A stretch of DNA of 64,000 nt from contig NC_091966.1 in the NCBI RefSeq assembly GCF_036711975.1, forward strand, positions 16,995,501 to 17,059,500, given 5' to 3'. The position numbers and the translations under genes are program-made. The stretch is from Onthophagus taurus (Eukaryota; Arthropoda; Insecta; Coleoptera; Scarabaeidae). Under the pieces are notes generated by a model. It made no database searches. It had not been told where the DNA came from and worked only from the letters and a program-made list of their open reading frames with translations. Below, piece after piece: positions 21,785 through 32,089 of this stretch (positions are counted from its first letter, which is position 1; each line of letters begins with the position of its first letter).

Positions 21785-22124
21785 TAATAGTTGATATGCA
21801 GAAGGGGTTGAGGAGTCGTCCGTTTTCTTGCGTATAAGGATAACTTTTTGTACCTCCTATGCGTCTTACATATTTTACGTAAGTACTCTCGGAAGAACAA
21901 TTGATTGAACTAGAATCCGAATTAGAACACTAAATGATCCCATTGAATCTCATTTAGTCTTCGACCGTTGTGACGTTAAAAGATCTGGGCAACAGCTCTG
22001 GAAACTAAAATCAAACCACACTTTCTATTATCCTGGAGACAAAAACACGTCGGTTGGGAACACTAGTTTTCTGATCCATAAACGTTGTGACCCAAACATA
22101 GTGTTCTACACACATTTTTTAATG
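21785..22124. other. Spacer without recognised features
   Basis: Moderately AT-rich, with no coding pattern that I recognise. Confidence 0.35.
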
Positions 22125-22545
22125 TATGCAGCGCGATTCAAATATCGCTAAACTGAAGCTCTATGCGGAATAGTCATTTCAAGTCGAAATGAATGGACAA
22201 AGTTTTTTCTTATTGACTTTTGTAGTCAATAAGTAGAGATAATCGATATCAAATTTTTATCATTCATGTAAAGATAATAACAAATTACAGTTTGCTCCAA
22301 TTGATTCTTGTTTTCGAGATATACACTCTTAAAGTTTTGTTAATAGTGTTGGTTCTACAGTACAACTTTAATATCGAATATCTCGAAAACAAAAGTCAAT
22401 CTGATTTTTAGAACACTTATTCTTTATTTTCATTTTAAAAATAAATATTGTAGATCGATAAGAAAAAAATTTCTTTCATTCATTTCAACTGGGAATAGAC
22501 TGTTCTATATGAGATTTCAGTTATACTATCCTATACTTTTAAATC
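22125..22545. repeat. Foldback MITE-like element, about 420 bp
   Basis: The left arm (about 22,130-22,345) and right arm (about 22,350-22,545) are inverted copies with moderate divergence. Shared words are cttgttttcgagatat, ttttttcttattga / ttttttcttatcga, and the outer actgaa...gaatagtc. The loop is only a few bases. No open frame; a non-autonomous DNA element is the likely identity. Confidence 0.6.
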
Positions 22546-22626
22546 ACTCTGTTTGTGCTTTAACATATTCAATAAGTATGAAATAGTATAAGCTCTGTCG
22601 TATGTTATATGAAAAATTGTTTTATA

Positions 22627-22807
22627 CAGGGTCATCCACGACGATCGTCCATTAGACGTTTCTGGGGTTCTGGACAAAATAAAAATTTGAGAATTCAGAT
22701 TTAACTATTATCAATAGCGTTCTCTTCGACTAAAATTTTCAGATTTCTAGCACTTCCGGTTATACCGGAAGTCGTAACCTACTTTATTTTTTAAATGGAA
22801 CATCCTG
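22627..22807. repeat. Short MITE with cagggt...cctg ends and TA flanks
   Basis: The element begins cagggtcatccac and ends ggaacatcctg, bordered by TA at both sides. Its centre holds the perfect palindrome acttccggttataccggaagt split as a 9-bp stem with a 3-base loop (reported here as stem acttccggt, loop tat). No coding capacity. Confidence 0.5.
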
Positions 22808-22981
22808 TATATTTTTACATATTTAGATTTGTCTATTTTCAAGGTTTATAGTTTATTTTTCAAAAAAACCCTAATTATCTCCCAAACTATTAATGTTAGG
22901 TATAGGACATATGAGATATAAAAGATGTAAAATGAGACACCAAATACTATACATATTATTCCATACATATTGAACACACTA

Positions 22982-23620
22982 CAGGGTGATTCACATAAGA
23001 CCCGATACAGAGCAGGGACATGTAGTGGACAATAAATTAAGATGATTTAACGTAACTTACCTCTGTACTAAGTTTTACACCTGAGGGGTTATAGGCCTTC
23101 AAAGTTGGCTCTTACATTTTTTAAAAGTTCAATATCTTCGTAATACATTAAGCTAGAAGACCCAAATTTGGTATACGTTATGAGTGTACCAAGGGTATTA
23201 ATTGGTAGCAAATTGAACTCAATTGAGGCATTTCAAAGGGTTGATTAAGGGTAATGGTACCCTAAATTTTGACAGATTTTTTTAACCTTTTGACGGATTT
23301 AATACATTGCTACTTCATTTCATGTGGAATTTAATTCTAAAACTTTTCTTACTCTTATTATTTTTTAAAAAACTTTGTCGTTTTCATAAAAAACTTAAAT
23401 AACTAAAGACACTTATTTCGTAATGTTACTTAAAATAAGCGTAAATTCAGTAGTCGGCTATGAAATTGTACGTCAAACTTGACAAATAGGTTATAAAATT
23501 ATTTGACAACAAGGTTTTGCGGCTTTTTTTTGCTAATAATCGTCTGCTATGTCTTTTCCCCATTTTAATTAAAAAAAAACACTAAAAAATAATTCTAACT
23601 AACAATCGATATTAAGGTCG
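22982..23620. repeat. Single-arm repeat beginning cagggtgattcac
   Basis: The start (after TA) and style resemble the arms of the other foldback elements in 22-32 kb: an end-motif, then a run of short A/T-rich phrases. I could not find a matching inverted arm, so this may be half of an element or a diverged copy. No gene is visible. Confidence 0.3.
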
Positions 23621-24086
23621 CGGTTCAATCACGTGATGTTCGCAAAAGTGCAAAAAAAATTTGTATAGTTCCGCTGTTGGATAAAAGAGGTCGTCGAGAG
23701 TTCAATTCAGTTATTCATAGCGACGCTTTTTTATATCAGCTTACAATTAGTCATCCTACCGTTGAAATATTTTATTTATTGAGGAATATATTCTGGTTTA
23801 GCCTTACGCGATGCCTATTCTCGATAATATTTGGCGTTCCTTTTTTTTTTTTTTTGCGAGATGTTAATATTGTTATAGTTGGTGTTATTTTCATAACTTA
23901 ACATTTTTACTTTTAAACAATTAATTTTTATTTTCAATTATTTATTCAAATATTTCTATTACCTAAATTTTGGTTAACACAAATTTTTTTACCAGTATTA
24001 GATCCTAACTCAACATTAACAATGTATTACAACAATATTAAACATTTTCGACCCAATTCCACAGGAATCAGATTTTTGGCCATATA

Positions 24087-24480
24087 CAGGGTGGATCAGT
24101 TTTTAATCGGGAAGCTTTACTAGGATGTAGTATTTGCCAAAATAACACAAGTTTTTTATATAAACATAGGGTCCCAACTTTTTTGTTTTTGAGCTATGAG
24201 CTGTCAAAGTTGAGCCAAAAATTTACATTTTATCTTTTATTTCGAGTATAAGTAAACCATAGAATTTGAATTTTTGTATGTATGTACTACTGGCTGATAC
24301 CTTATTTTCAACCATACCTTAAACTTCCCTAGCACCCTCTAAGGGGATGCAATTCACCATCCCCTTGATTTATTTATAAGAACTTTTTAACGCTATGTAA
24401 TATTAACATAAAAAAAAATGGGTTATAAGAACATACTTTAGTGGTACTTTTTTGTCTCTTTAGTATTTTCTTTAAGGTGG
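24087..24480. repeat. Solo arm of the 29.4-32.1 kb foldback family
   Basis: From cagggtggatcagtttttaa this stretch matches 29,362-29,760 closely: atcgggaag, acttgccaaaataacacaag-like text, tataaacatagggtc, gagctatgag and gtataagtaaac all recur in the same order. It also matches, inverted, 31,890-32,085. Only one arm is present here. Confidence 0.75.
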
Positions 24481-24616
24481 CGATTCGAACCTCTTGGGTT
24501 CATAAAATTGATAAAAAAATCGGTTTAATTTCGTCAGTCAATGATTAATATTTCAACAATATTCATGCATTTAATTTTACAACATTACTGAATTCGCCAC
24601 TTGATTATATTGTATA

Positions 24617-25780
24617 CGGGGTGTTTCGGTGACTCGGGGAATAAATTTAACCACATATACTAGAATGAAAATGATGACGATTCATGTAAAAAAAAATAGT
24701 AAAAGTCTTCAAATTTCAAAGATACAGGCCATCAAAGTTAGGAAATTTTAACACATTTTTCCAAATATCTTAAACACTATTTACAGTAAAGCGCTGAAAT
24801 TTGGTACTGTATAAATCAATGTCGTGTAAAATTGTTAGGCAATTTATGAGTTGAATCGGTCCGCGGGAACAATGCTTACCGGCTGTTCCTAAAGTTTGTT
24901 TGCTCAGAACTTTTTTATTCTTTCATAACCCTACATTTATTTTTGCAGTTTCTAATAGTAAATTTAGTTTAGAAACTTTTATTACTCTTAGATAATATTC
25001 ATAAAAATCACCGTTTTCGTGTTAAATCCAAAAATGTTGGGTTCCGATTTCAATAGTGCTATTACTAAAAAAAAAAGAAATCTAAGTTTTTGGACATCCT
25101 TTAGTATTTTTTATTACTTGTCTTGTTATTTTATGTACTTTTTTTTATTATTCCTGTTAGTGTTGATTTTTAATTTATTGTTTTTGAGTTCTTTTATTAA
25201 ACCAACTAAAACAAATTAAAAATGTGATTTAGCTAAATCTACATTTGGACATGTTGCATACATAATAGTTATGACAGCTCAGTTCGATTTTCACTTGTCA
25301 TTGCTAATTCAAATTATTTATTTATTTATTTTTTTTAGTGTTATTGAATTCGGAGCCTAACATTTTTGCATTTAATACGGAAACGGTGGTTTTTATCAAT
25401 ATTCTCTAAGAGTGATAAAAGTTTCTAAACTAAATTTACTATTAGAAAATGCAAAAATAAATGTAAGGTAATGATAGGATAAAAAAGTTCTGAGCAAAGA
25501 AACTTTATGAACAGCCTGTATAGCATTGTTCCCGCGTTCCGATCCAACTCAAAAATTGCCTAATGATTTTACGTGATGTTAGTTTACGCTGTACCAAATT
25601 TCAACGCTTTACCATAAATAGTGTTTAAGATATTTAGAAAAATGTGTTAAAATTTCATAACTTTGATGGCCTGTATCTTTGCAATTTGAGGACTTTTACT
25701 AATTTTTTTTACATGAATCGTCATCATTTTCACTCTAGTATATGTGGTTACATTTGCTCCCCGAGTCACCGAAACACCTG
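24617..25780. mobile_element. Foldback element with about 450-bp arms
   Basis: The left arm (24,617-25,074) is repeated inverted at 25,335-25,780, with about 90 percent similarity by eye over phrases such as ggtgtttcggtgactcgggg at the tip, gatggcctgtatc (inverted) and acattttt. TATA borders both ends (24,613-24,616 and 25,781-25,784). The 260-bp loop has no family-specific coding sequence; the 66-residue frame at 25,019-25,219 is an AT-rich chance frame. Long arms and a short loop suggest a non-autonomous foldback DNA element. Confidence 0.75.
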
Positions 25781-25784
25781 TATA

Positions 25785-26640
25785 TGATGGTTTTTTATTG
25801 TGAAATAGTTTTGTAAAAATTGTTATTCTAAGATGGTTTTTTTATTGTAAAATAAAATTAAAGTTGTTATTGATTTTTATTATTTTTTATAATGTAGAAC
25901 CGTTTTTTTTTTGTGAATAAATAGTATTATTGTTATCTATGTCTATTACAAATTATTATTACTTTACTTTAGATTATTTATGTTCTTATATCTTGATAAC
26001 AATTTTCTGTGTTATTTCTTACTTTCTCAGTGTTAATATAATCATTAAAAATTAGGGCGGAAGGACTGTGATCAGCAACTCATTCATAATTGCCTACAAA
26101 TCTTCTATCTGTTATATATATTTATTTACTCAGTAGTTAAAAGAGAAATTGGATATGAACAAATGTTATTACCAACTCAAGATTAGTAATCAATTTATAA
26201 TACGTTTTATAACATTTTATTGGCAATTAATTATTTTTTATATTTATTTTTTTTTAAATTTTTAATTAGTACCTAAAGCCATCTACAAAGTAATTGCCAA
26301 AGGTTTACTTAGTACTGTTTTGTCGATTTTAGGCAACCCATTTTACACCTTTTCGTAATGACTAAAAATTGTGACAAAATCGCATATCTTCAGAAAAAAC
26401 ACATTCATGAAATAATCACACAGCTATTGCACTTTTACGAATACGGAATCTGTTCCTAAGATACATAAGCATTAGATGACATATTTGCCACCTCGTTTAA
26501 GTCCCTAATCTCTTCTAGAGAACGATTTGTATTAAGCCCTTATTATGACTAACTTTCGTAATTTATTTCTGTCAGCGTCATGATTATTTTAGAATACTAA
26601 ATATGTCATTCCGTAGAGTAATATATGTACTTCAAGCCTA
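25785..26640. other. AT-rich filler
   Basis: Imperfect repeats of atggttttttattgt occur near 25,788 and 25,833. Nothing else is recognisable. Confidence 0.4.
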
Positions 26641-26710
26641 CGTATTTACTTTTTTATAAATATGTAGCATTAAGTCGTGAATGTACATCTACGTAACCTC
26701 TCCCGGCGTA

Positions 26711-26717
26711 TATAAAA
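26711..26717 (+). promoter_or_regulatory. Possible TATA-type core promoter
   Basis: TATAAAA at 26,711 stands just before a 250-bp block that is much richer in CpG than its surroundings (26,740-26,990). The expected start would be near 26,740-26,745. The block ends at ccagctag/gtaggc, which could serve as a splice donor. The open frame 26,778-26,984 has no recognised similarity. A promoter with a non-coding first exon is one possibility; a repeat-derived chance match is another. Confidence 0.22.
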
Positions 26718-27017
26718 ATGGACGCTTTGAACCGCCCCCTTAATGCAGCGTTGTTTCAACAATCGACCTGACTCGTCGTGTACTCGTCAAATGCAATTGA
26801 ATGCAATCAACTCCGAATAAAATCAACGTCGCTGATTGTCAGGGAATTACCCGACAATCGGACAGTCCTAACCGCCATCGGCCTGGCGCGCCATCCCGAT
26901 CGTGTATACATATATGGAGCGGTGTTGCCGCATTACGCGTGTTCACAAGCGAATCTCGTTCCGAATTTTTTGCCAGCTAGGTAGGCCTCTTAAGGAAGTA
27001 TCTCCAAGATACATATA

Positions 27018-27255
27018 CAGAGTGTATCTGAATGACTGCAACAAACTTCAAGGGATGATTCTTTAGTGAATGTTAAGGGTACTTTCATATATGAACCATG
27101 GGCGACTTTAAATTAAACCATAATTTTCCGCCATTTTTGGAGGGGCGTAGCTCCCCAGGGGGCCGAAGTCGTCCATGGTTCATATATGAAAGTACCCTTA
27201 AAATTCACTAAAGAATCACCCCTTGAAGTTTGTTGCAGTCATTCAGATACACCTG
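27018..27255. repeat. MITE with about 93-bp near-perfect inverted arms
   Basis: The left arm (27,018-27,112) and right arm (27,163-27,255) share gtatctgaatgactgcaaca, agggatgattctttagtgaa-like text and gggtactttcatatatgaac in inverted order, with only a few mismatches. The element is bordered by TA. The short centre contains ggggcgtagctcccc, itself a small palindrome. Confidence 0.8.
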
Positions 27256-27903
27256 TATACAGTATTAAGATTAAATAAATCGTCTCTACTGTATAAAAAT
27301 TATCCAGGTATATGCCGTACCAACCACCACACCATACTAATGAGGAAGTAGACTTCTTTTATGAAGACATAAGCATGGCTTGGATTTCCCAGACCATAAG
27401 ATTCACATACGCACAACTGCCTTGCCTGACCCGTATAGCCCTCGGATAGCCGAGATACAGGAGGTGTCTGAAAATCGTAAATTTCAAACACTCCCTGTAT
27501 ATCAAAAACGAAGAGGGTTATAAAAATTTGGTTTGCGCCCTTGTAAGTTTCAGAAAAAAGTTTCAGAAAATCTTTCATAATAACTGCGATACCCTGCAAA
27601 CCCATCGAAATTTGGACACCCTGTTCATTTCAACATAGTAAATCAAATGATTTGTCTTTTAAAAAGGATTCAAGTTCATGACTTTTATTTTTTAATACTT
27701 CAATATTATAATGGAGCAATTTCAATTGATATGACGGTGTATCGACCATTCCCCCACCGGGACCATCGATTTCCCTCTTTAACAAAATATCGTTATCTAA
27801 ACTATCAATCCGTTTTTGGTAACATAAATAAAATTTGAGCGATTCTCATTAGTACAAACTGTAAATATGTTACTTTGCAATCCATATTGGGTAGCACTCC
27901 ACC

Positions 27904-29194
27904 AAATACACCACTCACTAAAATTCAAACTACAATTTCGAAACTTCGGTAAAATAATGCTTTATTATCTACTACGAAACGATGAAAGTTCCTACCGAAG
28001 AAACTCAACTGTTATGTTTCCTGTACCATTGTTAGCTCCAACTTTAATATTTTCTTCCTAGCATTAATGAATTTCTGCCCACAAACTGTCCGTTTATTTG
28101 ATTGTTAAACTGTCAAGTAGACGCCCAGTGCGACGTCGTTGAAATTTTTCCATATCAATGACTTTGATAGGGGCCGAATTATCGGTATGAAAGAAGCAGG
28201 TCTCTCATTCCCAGAGATTGGGAGAATTCTGAATCGGGACCACATTACAGTTGCTCGGATATGGTCTTTATGGTCCAAAGAATAGTATTCAGAGACGCCG
28301 TCCTGCTGGAAGACTCACCCGAAGAAGCAACGCACGTGAAGACCGACTCCTTAGGCGGATGGCTACCAGGGATCGATTTCAAACAAGATCGATTGCTGTG
28401 GATTGGATGAGAGCTTTGAACCGACACTTGTCGATGGCAACTGTTTACAAGAGAAATTCTTCCTTTGGGCTTTATTAATACCGTTCCATTAACCTTACCT
28501 TCGGCTTCCATTAACACCTCCCCATAAAGCAGCCAGACTTGCATAGTGTCAAGAACGGCAAGGATGAAAGACGATGTCATTCCATTGATGAACCCACCAT
28601 CAATGGAATCACATCGTCTTCAGTGATGCATCAAGGTTTTGTTTATGGGTGAATGATGGTCGTAGAAGGGTGCGACGACATCGAGGGGAAAGACGGAATT
28701 TGGAGTTCGTTCAAAGACGACACACACCCTTAACACCTGGGGTTACGGTTTCGCGGGCGATATTAAACGCACGTCGTTACATCGGAAACGTTCTGGAACC
28801 GGTGTTAGTACCTTTCATGCAGACGTTGTAGACTGCTGTGGTTAGAAGAAGGTTCCTGGACTTGCCGCCGATTGAAGATGTCTGGGATATGATGGGTCGG
28901 CTAAGACAAGTATCCAGGCTTCCTGAGAATCTGGATGAACATCGACACCATCTAGAGGTTGCATGGAACGAGATACCTCAGGACATCGACCAGTTAATAG
29001 CGAGCATGGGTAGAAGAGTTAATACATGCATAGCTGCGCGTGGGGATGCAACCCACTACTAGCTTTTTCTTGAAAAATGATAATTTTTGTTTTCTTTTTT
29101 TCAACTAAACTTTCATCGTTTCTTAGTTGATAATAAAGCATGATTTTACCGAAGTTTCAAAAGTGTAGTCTAATTCTTAATGGGTGGTGTATTT
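27904..29194 (+). mobile_element. Tc1-like DNA transposon with inverted ends, degenerate
   Basis: Left-end sequence (aatacaccactcac, then gaaacttcggtaaaat, tgctttattatc, gaaacgatgaaagtt) recurs inverted at 29,110-29,194, giving terminal repeats of about 110 bp. Between them is a plus-strand Tc1-type transposase relic. Total length of about 1.3 kb is close to a full Tc1 element, so only modest internal loss has occurred. Confidence 0.78.
28168..29062 (+). pseudogene. Tc1-type transposase, frameshifted
   Basis: Order of pieces: GMKEAGLSFPEIGRILNRDH at about 28,185 (helix-turn-helix), SMATVYKR near 28,435, WNHIVFSDASRFCLW at about 28,605-28,650 (first catalytic Asp in F-S-D), NDGRRRVRRHRGERRN, FVQRRHTPLTPGVTVSRAIL, a Y-I-G-N-V-L-E-P-V-L-V-P-F-M-Q block, then PIEDVWDMMGRLRQ near 28,870 and a complete C-terminus ending RRVNTCIAARGDATHY. 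The usual P-I-E-H-V-W box has D for H. The segment with the second catalytic Asp (Q-D-N-A-R-P-H) is missing between 28,830 and 28,860. With this and at least four frame breaks, it is inactive. Confidence 0.85.
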
Positions 29195-29870
29195 CATGTG
29201 AAAGTAGTATCGTTCCCTTTTACTTTTTTTAAAAAATCACAAAAATATGTAACCGCTGCAGATAACGTCCTCTAGTTTATTTGTTTCAAACTAAACCGTC
29301 TTACATATTAAAATGTAAACATATGAAAACGGATTGTCCACCCTTTCCTTATTATGACATACAGGATGGTTCAGTTCTTAATCGGGAAATTTTACTAGGA
29401 CGTAGTACTTGCCAAAATAACACAAGTTTTTTTATATAAACATAGGGTCGCAACTCTTTTGTTTTCGAGCTATGAGCAGTCAAAGTTGAGCCAGAAATTT
29501 ACATTTTATCTTTTATTTCGGGTATAAGTAAACCGTAGTATTTGAAATTTTGTATTTATGTACTACTGGTTAATACCTTATTTTTAACCATATCTTAAAC
29601 ATCCCTAGCGCCCTCTAAAGGGATGAAATTCACAACCCCTTTGATTTTTTATAACAACTTTTTAACGCCATGGAATATTAACATAGAAAAAGAAGGGTTG
29701 TAAAGCTTATTCATTGTTGGTACTTTTTTATCTCTTTAGTTTTTTCCTTAAAGATAATAGTTTTAGCGTAAAAAAATAAAATATGCTACATTGTACTGTA
29801 AAGTGCTGCTATTATTTAAAAAAAATTTTTTCTTTATAGCTGGCTATGGAAGTTGTGCACTTACTAGGAT

Positions 29871-30729
29871 CTACTATCCGTGCAAAAAGTCAAGGCCCCT
29901 CATTTTAGAGATCGATATCTTCGTAACCGCTTGATGGAAAAAATTGTGGTAAAGTTTATTGTAATCAGTCAACATTTCTGCGTATCACATGTTAATTTGG
30001 AAATTTTCGGGTCCGCGGCTTTTCTTTTATCGCGAGTTAAGTGAAAAAAGTACCCGATTTTTTGAGAGTGATTTTTGGCAATCTCTAAAACTATTTGACG
30101 AAAAGATTTAGTACGTCGCGCCTTTATCTTACCTACATAAAGAAACAAGGCGCGACGTCCTGTCTGGGACGCATCATCTGTTCCAATTGGACGGAACCCC
30201 CGTCACCCCGCAGAGCTTATTTCTGTTTCTCTTTAATTTGTAATTCCAATAGATCGCTCTTAAAAAATTAGGGAGCTCTAATTTTGAAAAACTGATAACG
30301 GAATTCGATATTTGATATATTTTGGTCAAATCCGCGAGGAAATCCACCCAGCCGTTTTCGACATAACGGCGTCTTACTAAACCGTGATTTTTCGCGAAAC
30401 TGTTTGAAATATCGAAAAAATAAAATATGCCACTCATTAAGAACACATCAGGCTATCACCTGTTCAAAATTCAAATTTTTTCGTACGATAGTTTTCGAGA
30501 AAAAATATCGCAAAGTTGACAAAGTTGCCGATACCGTAAAAAATCGGGTACTCATTTAACTCGCGATAAAAAGAAAACCGTGGATCCGAAAATTTTCAAA
30601 TTAACATATGTTACGTAGAAATGTTCAGTGATTACAACAAACTTTGTCGCAATTTGTTTTATAGGGCGGTTGCGAAGATATCGATCTCTAAAGTGAGGGG
30701 TCTTGACTTTTTGCACGGATAGTAGTACT
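29871..30729. repeat. Inner inverted repeat with about 195-bp arms
   Basis: tactatccgtgcaaaaagtc at the left and its complement at the right define the tips; atcgatatcttcg, ctcgcgataaa and cccgattttt follow in mirrored order. The arms are about 85 percent alike by eye. The 470-bp centre includes the 12-bp hairpin listed separately and the open frame 30,174-30,446 on the minus strand, which resembles no family I know. Confidence 0.7.
30113..30158. repeat. Perfect 12-bp GC-rich hairpin
   Basis: acgtcgcgcctt (30,113-30,124) and aaggcgcgacgt (30,147-30,158) are exact complements around a 22-base AT-rich loop. GC-rich perfect stems are rare in this AT-rich window. Confidence 0.75.
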
Positions 30730-30981
30730 AACTAAATAACACCAATTAATTGTGATTTCCTGAAAAATTTTTATATTTTTTACAAGGAGAGTATTAACTT
30801 TAAGGAAAATACTAAACAGACAAAAAAGTACCACTAAAGAATGAGCTTTACAACCCATATTTTTTTATATTTTTTTATTGATATTCCATAGCGTTAAAAA
30901 GTTCTTATAAAAAAATCAAGGATGTGGTGAATTACATCCCCTTAAGCGGCGCTAGGGAAGTTTAAGGGATGCTTGAAAATA

Positions 30982-31862
30982 ACCCGTGCGACGATAGCAA
31001 CAAACCTCCCAGCAACAAACTTTTACCCGTAATTTCCTATCTACTTTCTTAGCTGATATCTTCCTTATAATTAGGGATAGCGAAAAACTAAATGCACCAC
31101 TTGAAAGCTTGAATCATTCTCTATCTAAAACCGGGTTTCGTCTGCCGATAAGTTGATATTAAGATCAATAAAAAATAAACAACACCGCGCTGTACTTAAA
31201 ATATAGCAGGAAATTTCCGATAAGATAGATATGGTTCTAGAGTTTTCTCCTGCTCATATAAGAAAGTTATCGACCCGAACAAGGTTTAAAAATCGCTTAA
31301 ACGTATGAATTTTGCAGTTTTTGGCCAAAAATGTACGTGTGCAAGCGCGTGATCGCCGCGTGTTATACACCACTAGAAAGAGCAGAAAATTTTCAATAAG
31401 ATAGATATGTTTCTATAGTTTTCTCCCTATCAAATAAGAAAGTTGTTTAGAGGAAGAGTATTTAAGCGTTTCTGCGTGTAGGGATGGACATTAAGGGTGA
31501 TTTAAGCATGACGCCGATAGATATTAACCGACGAAAACCCGGATTAAGATAGCTGAAGGAGCGCCCTTTCTGACTGTGATAACAGTTTTTTAAAATTCGG
31601 TTTCGTAACAATTGCACAAGGCCTTGAAGTTTGGTAATTTTGAGCTATTTTAAGTACAGCGCGGTGTTCTTCATTTTTTATTGATCTTAATATCAACTTA
31701 TCGGCAGACGAATCCGATACGAACCCGGTTTTAGATAGAGAAAGATTCAAGCTTTCAAGTGGTGCATTTAGTTTTTCGCTATCCCTAATTATAAGGAAGA
31801 TATCAGCTAAGAAAGTAGATAGGAAATTACGGGTAAAAGTTTGTTGCTATCGTCGCACGGGT
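30982..31862. mobile_element. MULE-like non-autonomous element with a 9-bp target duplication
   Basis: The ends are exact inverted repeats: acccgtgcgacgatagcaac at 30,982 and its complement ending at 31,862. The match extends inward for about 220 bp with few differences; the left arm has an extra 15 bp from a local duplication of agcaacaaac. The sequence ttgaaaata occurs directly outside both ends (30,973-30,981 and 31,863-31,871), a 9-bp duplication that fits Mutator-like elements. The insertion splits the outer arm of the surrounding foldback element. The 430-bp interior contains a direct repeat of agatagatatg and gttttctcc phrases but no transposase. Confidence 0.78.
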
Positions 31863-32089
31863 TTGAAAATAAGTTTAACTAATAGTAACTAAGTACAAAG
31901 TTTCAAATTCTACGGTTTATTTACAGCCGAAATACAAAACAAAATATAAATTTTTGGATCAATTTTGACAGCTCATAGCTCGAAAACAAATGAGTTGCGA
32001 CCCTACATTTATATAAACAACTAGTGTTATTTTGGCAAGTATCACATCCTAGTGAAGTTTCCCGATTAAAAACTGAACTTTCTGAATCT

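Larger units (their letters stand above)
29362..32085. mobile_element. Large foldback element with two further foldback elements nested in it
   Basis: The left outer arm (29,362-29,770) is repeated inverted at 30,800-30,981 plus 31,872-32,085. The right arm is interrupted by an insertion at 30,982-31,862. The arms share ttaatcgggaa, aataacacaag, gagctatgag and ccctagcgcc. Between the arms sits another inverted pair (29,871-30,066 and 30,536-30,729). The TA-cagg tip at the left has only a decayed partner at the right. No transposase is present, so the element depends on another source. Confidence 0.75.

Noticed and set aside
24470-24560. tRNA-like B box (ggttcgaatc on the minus strand)
   Set aside because: No A box, acceptor stem or cloverleaf can be built, and the site lies in a repeat whose other copies lack this word.
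27300-27605. 101-codon minus-strand frame
   Set aside because: Composition and phrases such as cactccctgtatatc suggest repeat DNA. No protein family features were seen, and there are no splice or promoter signals.
28245-28580. 111-codon minus-strand frame
   Set aside because: Antisense to the Tc1-type transposase relic.
30174-30446. 90-codon minus-strand frame in the loop of the inner foldback
   Set aside because: No recognisable domain, and it is located in the loop of a non-autonomous element. Probably chance.
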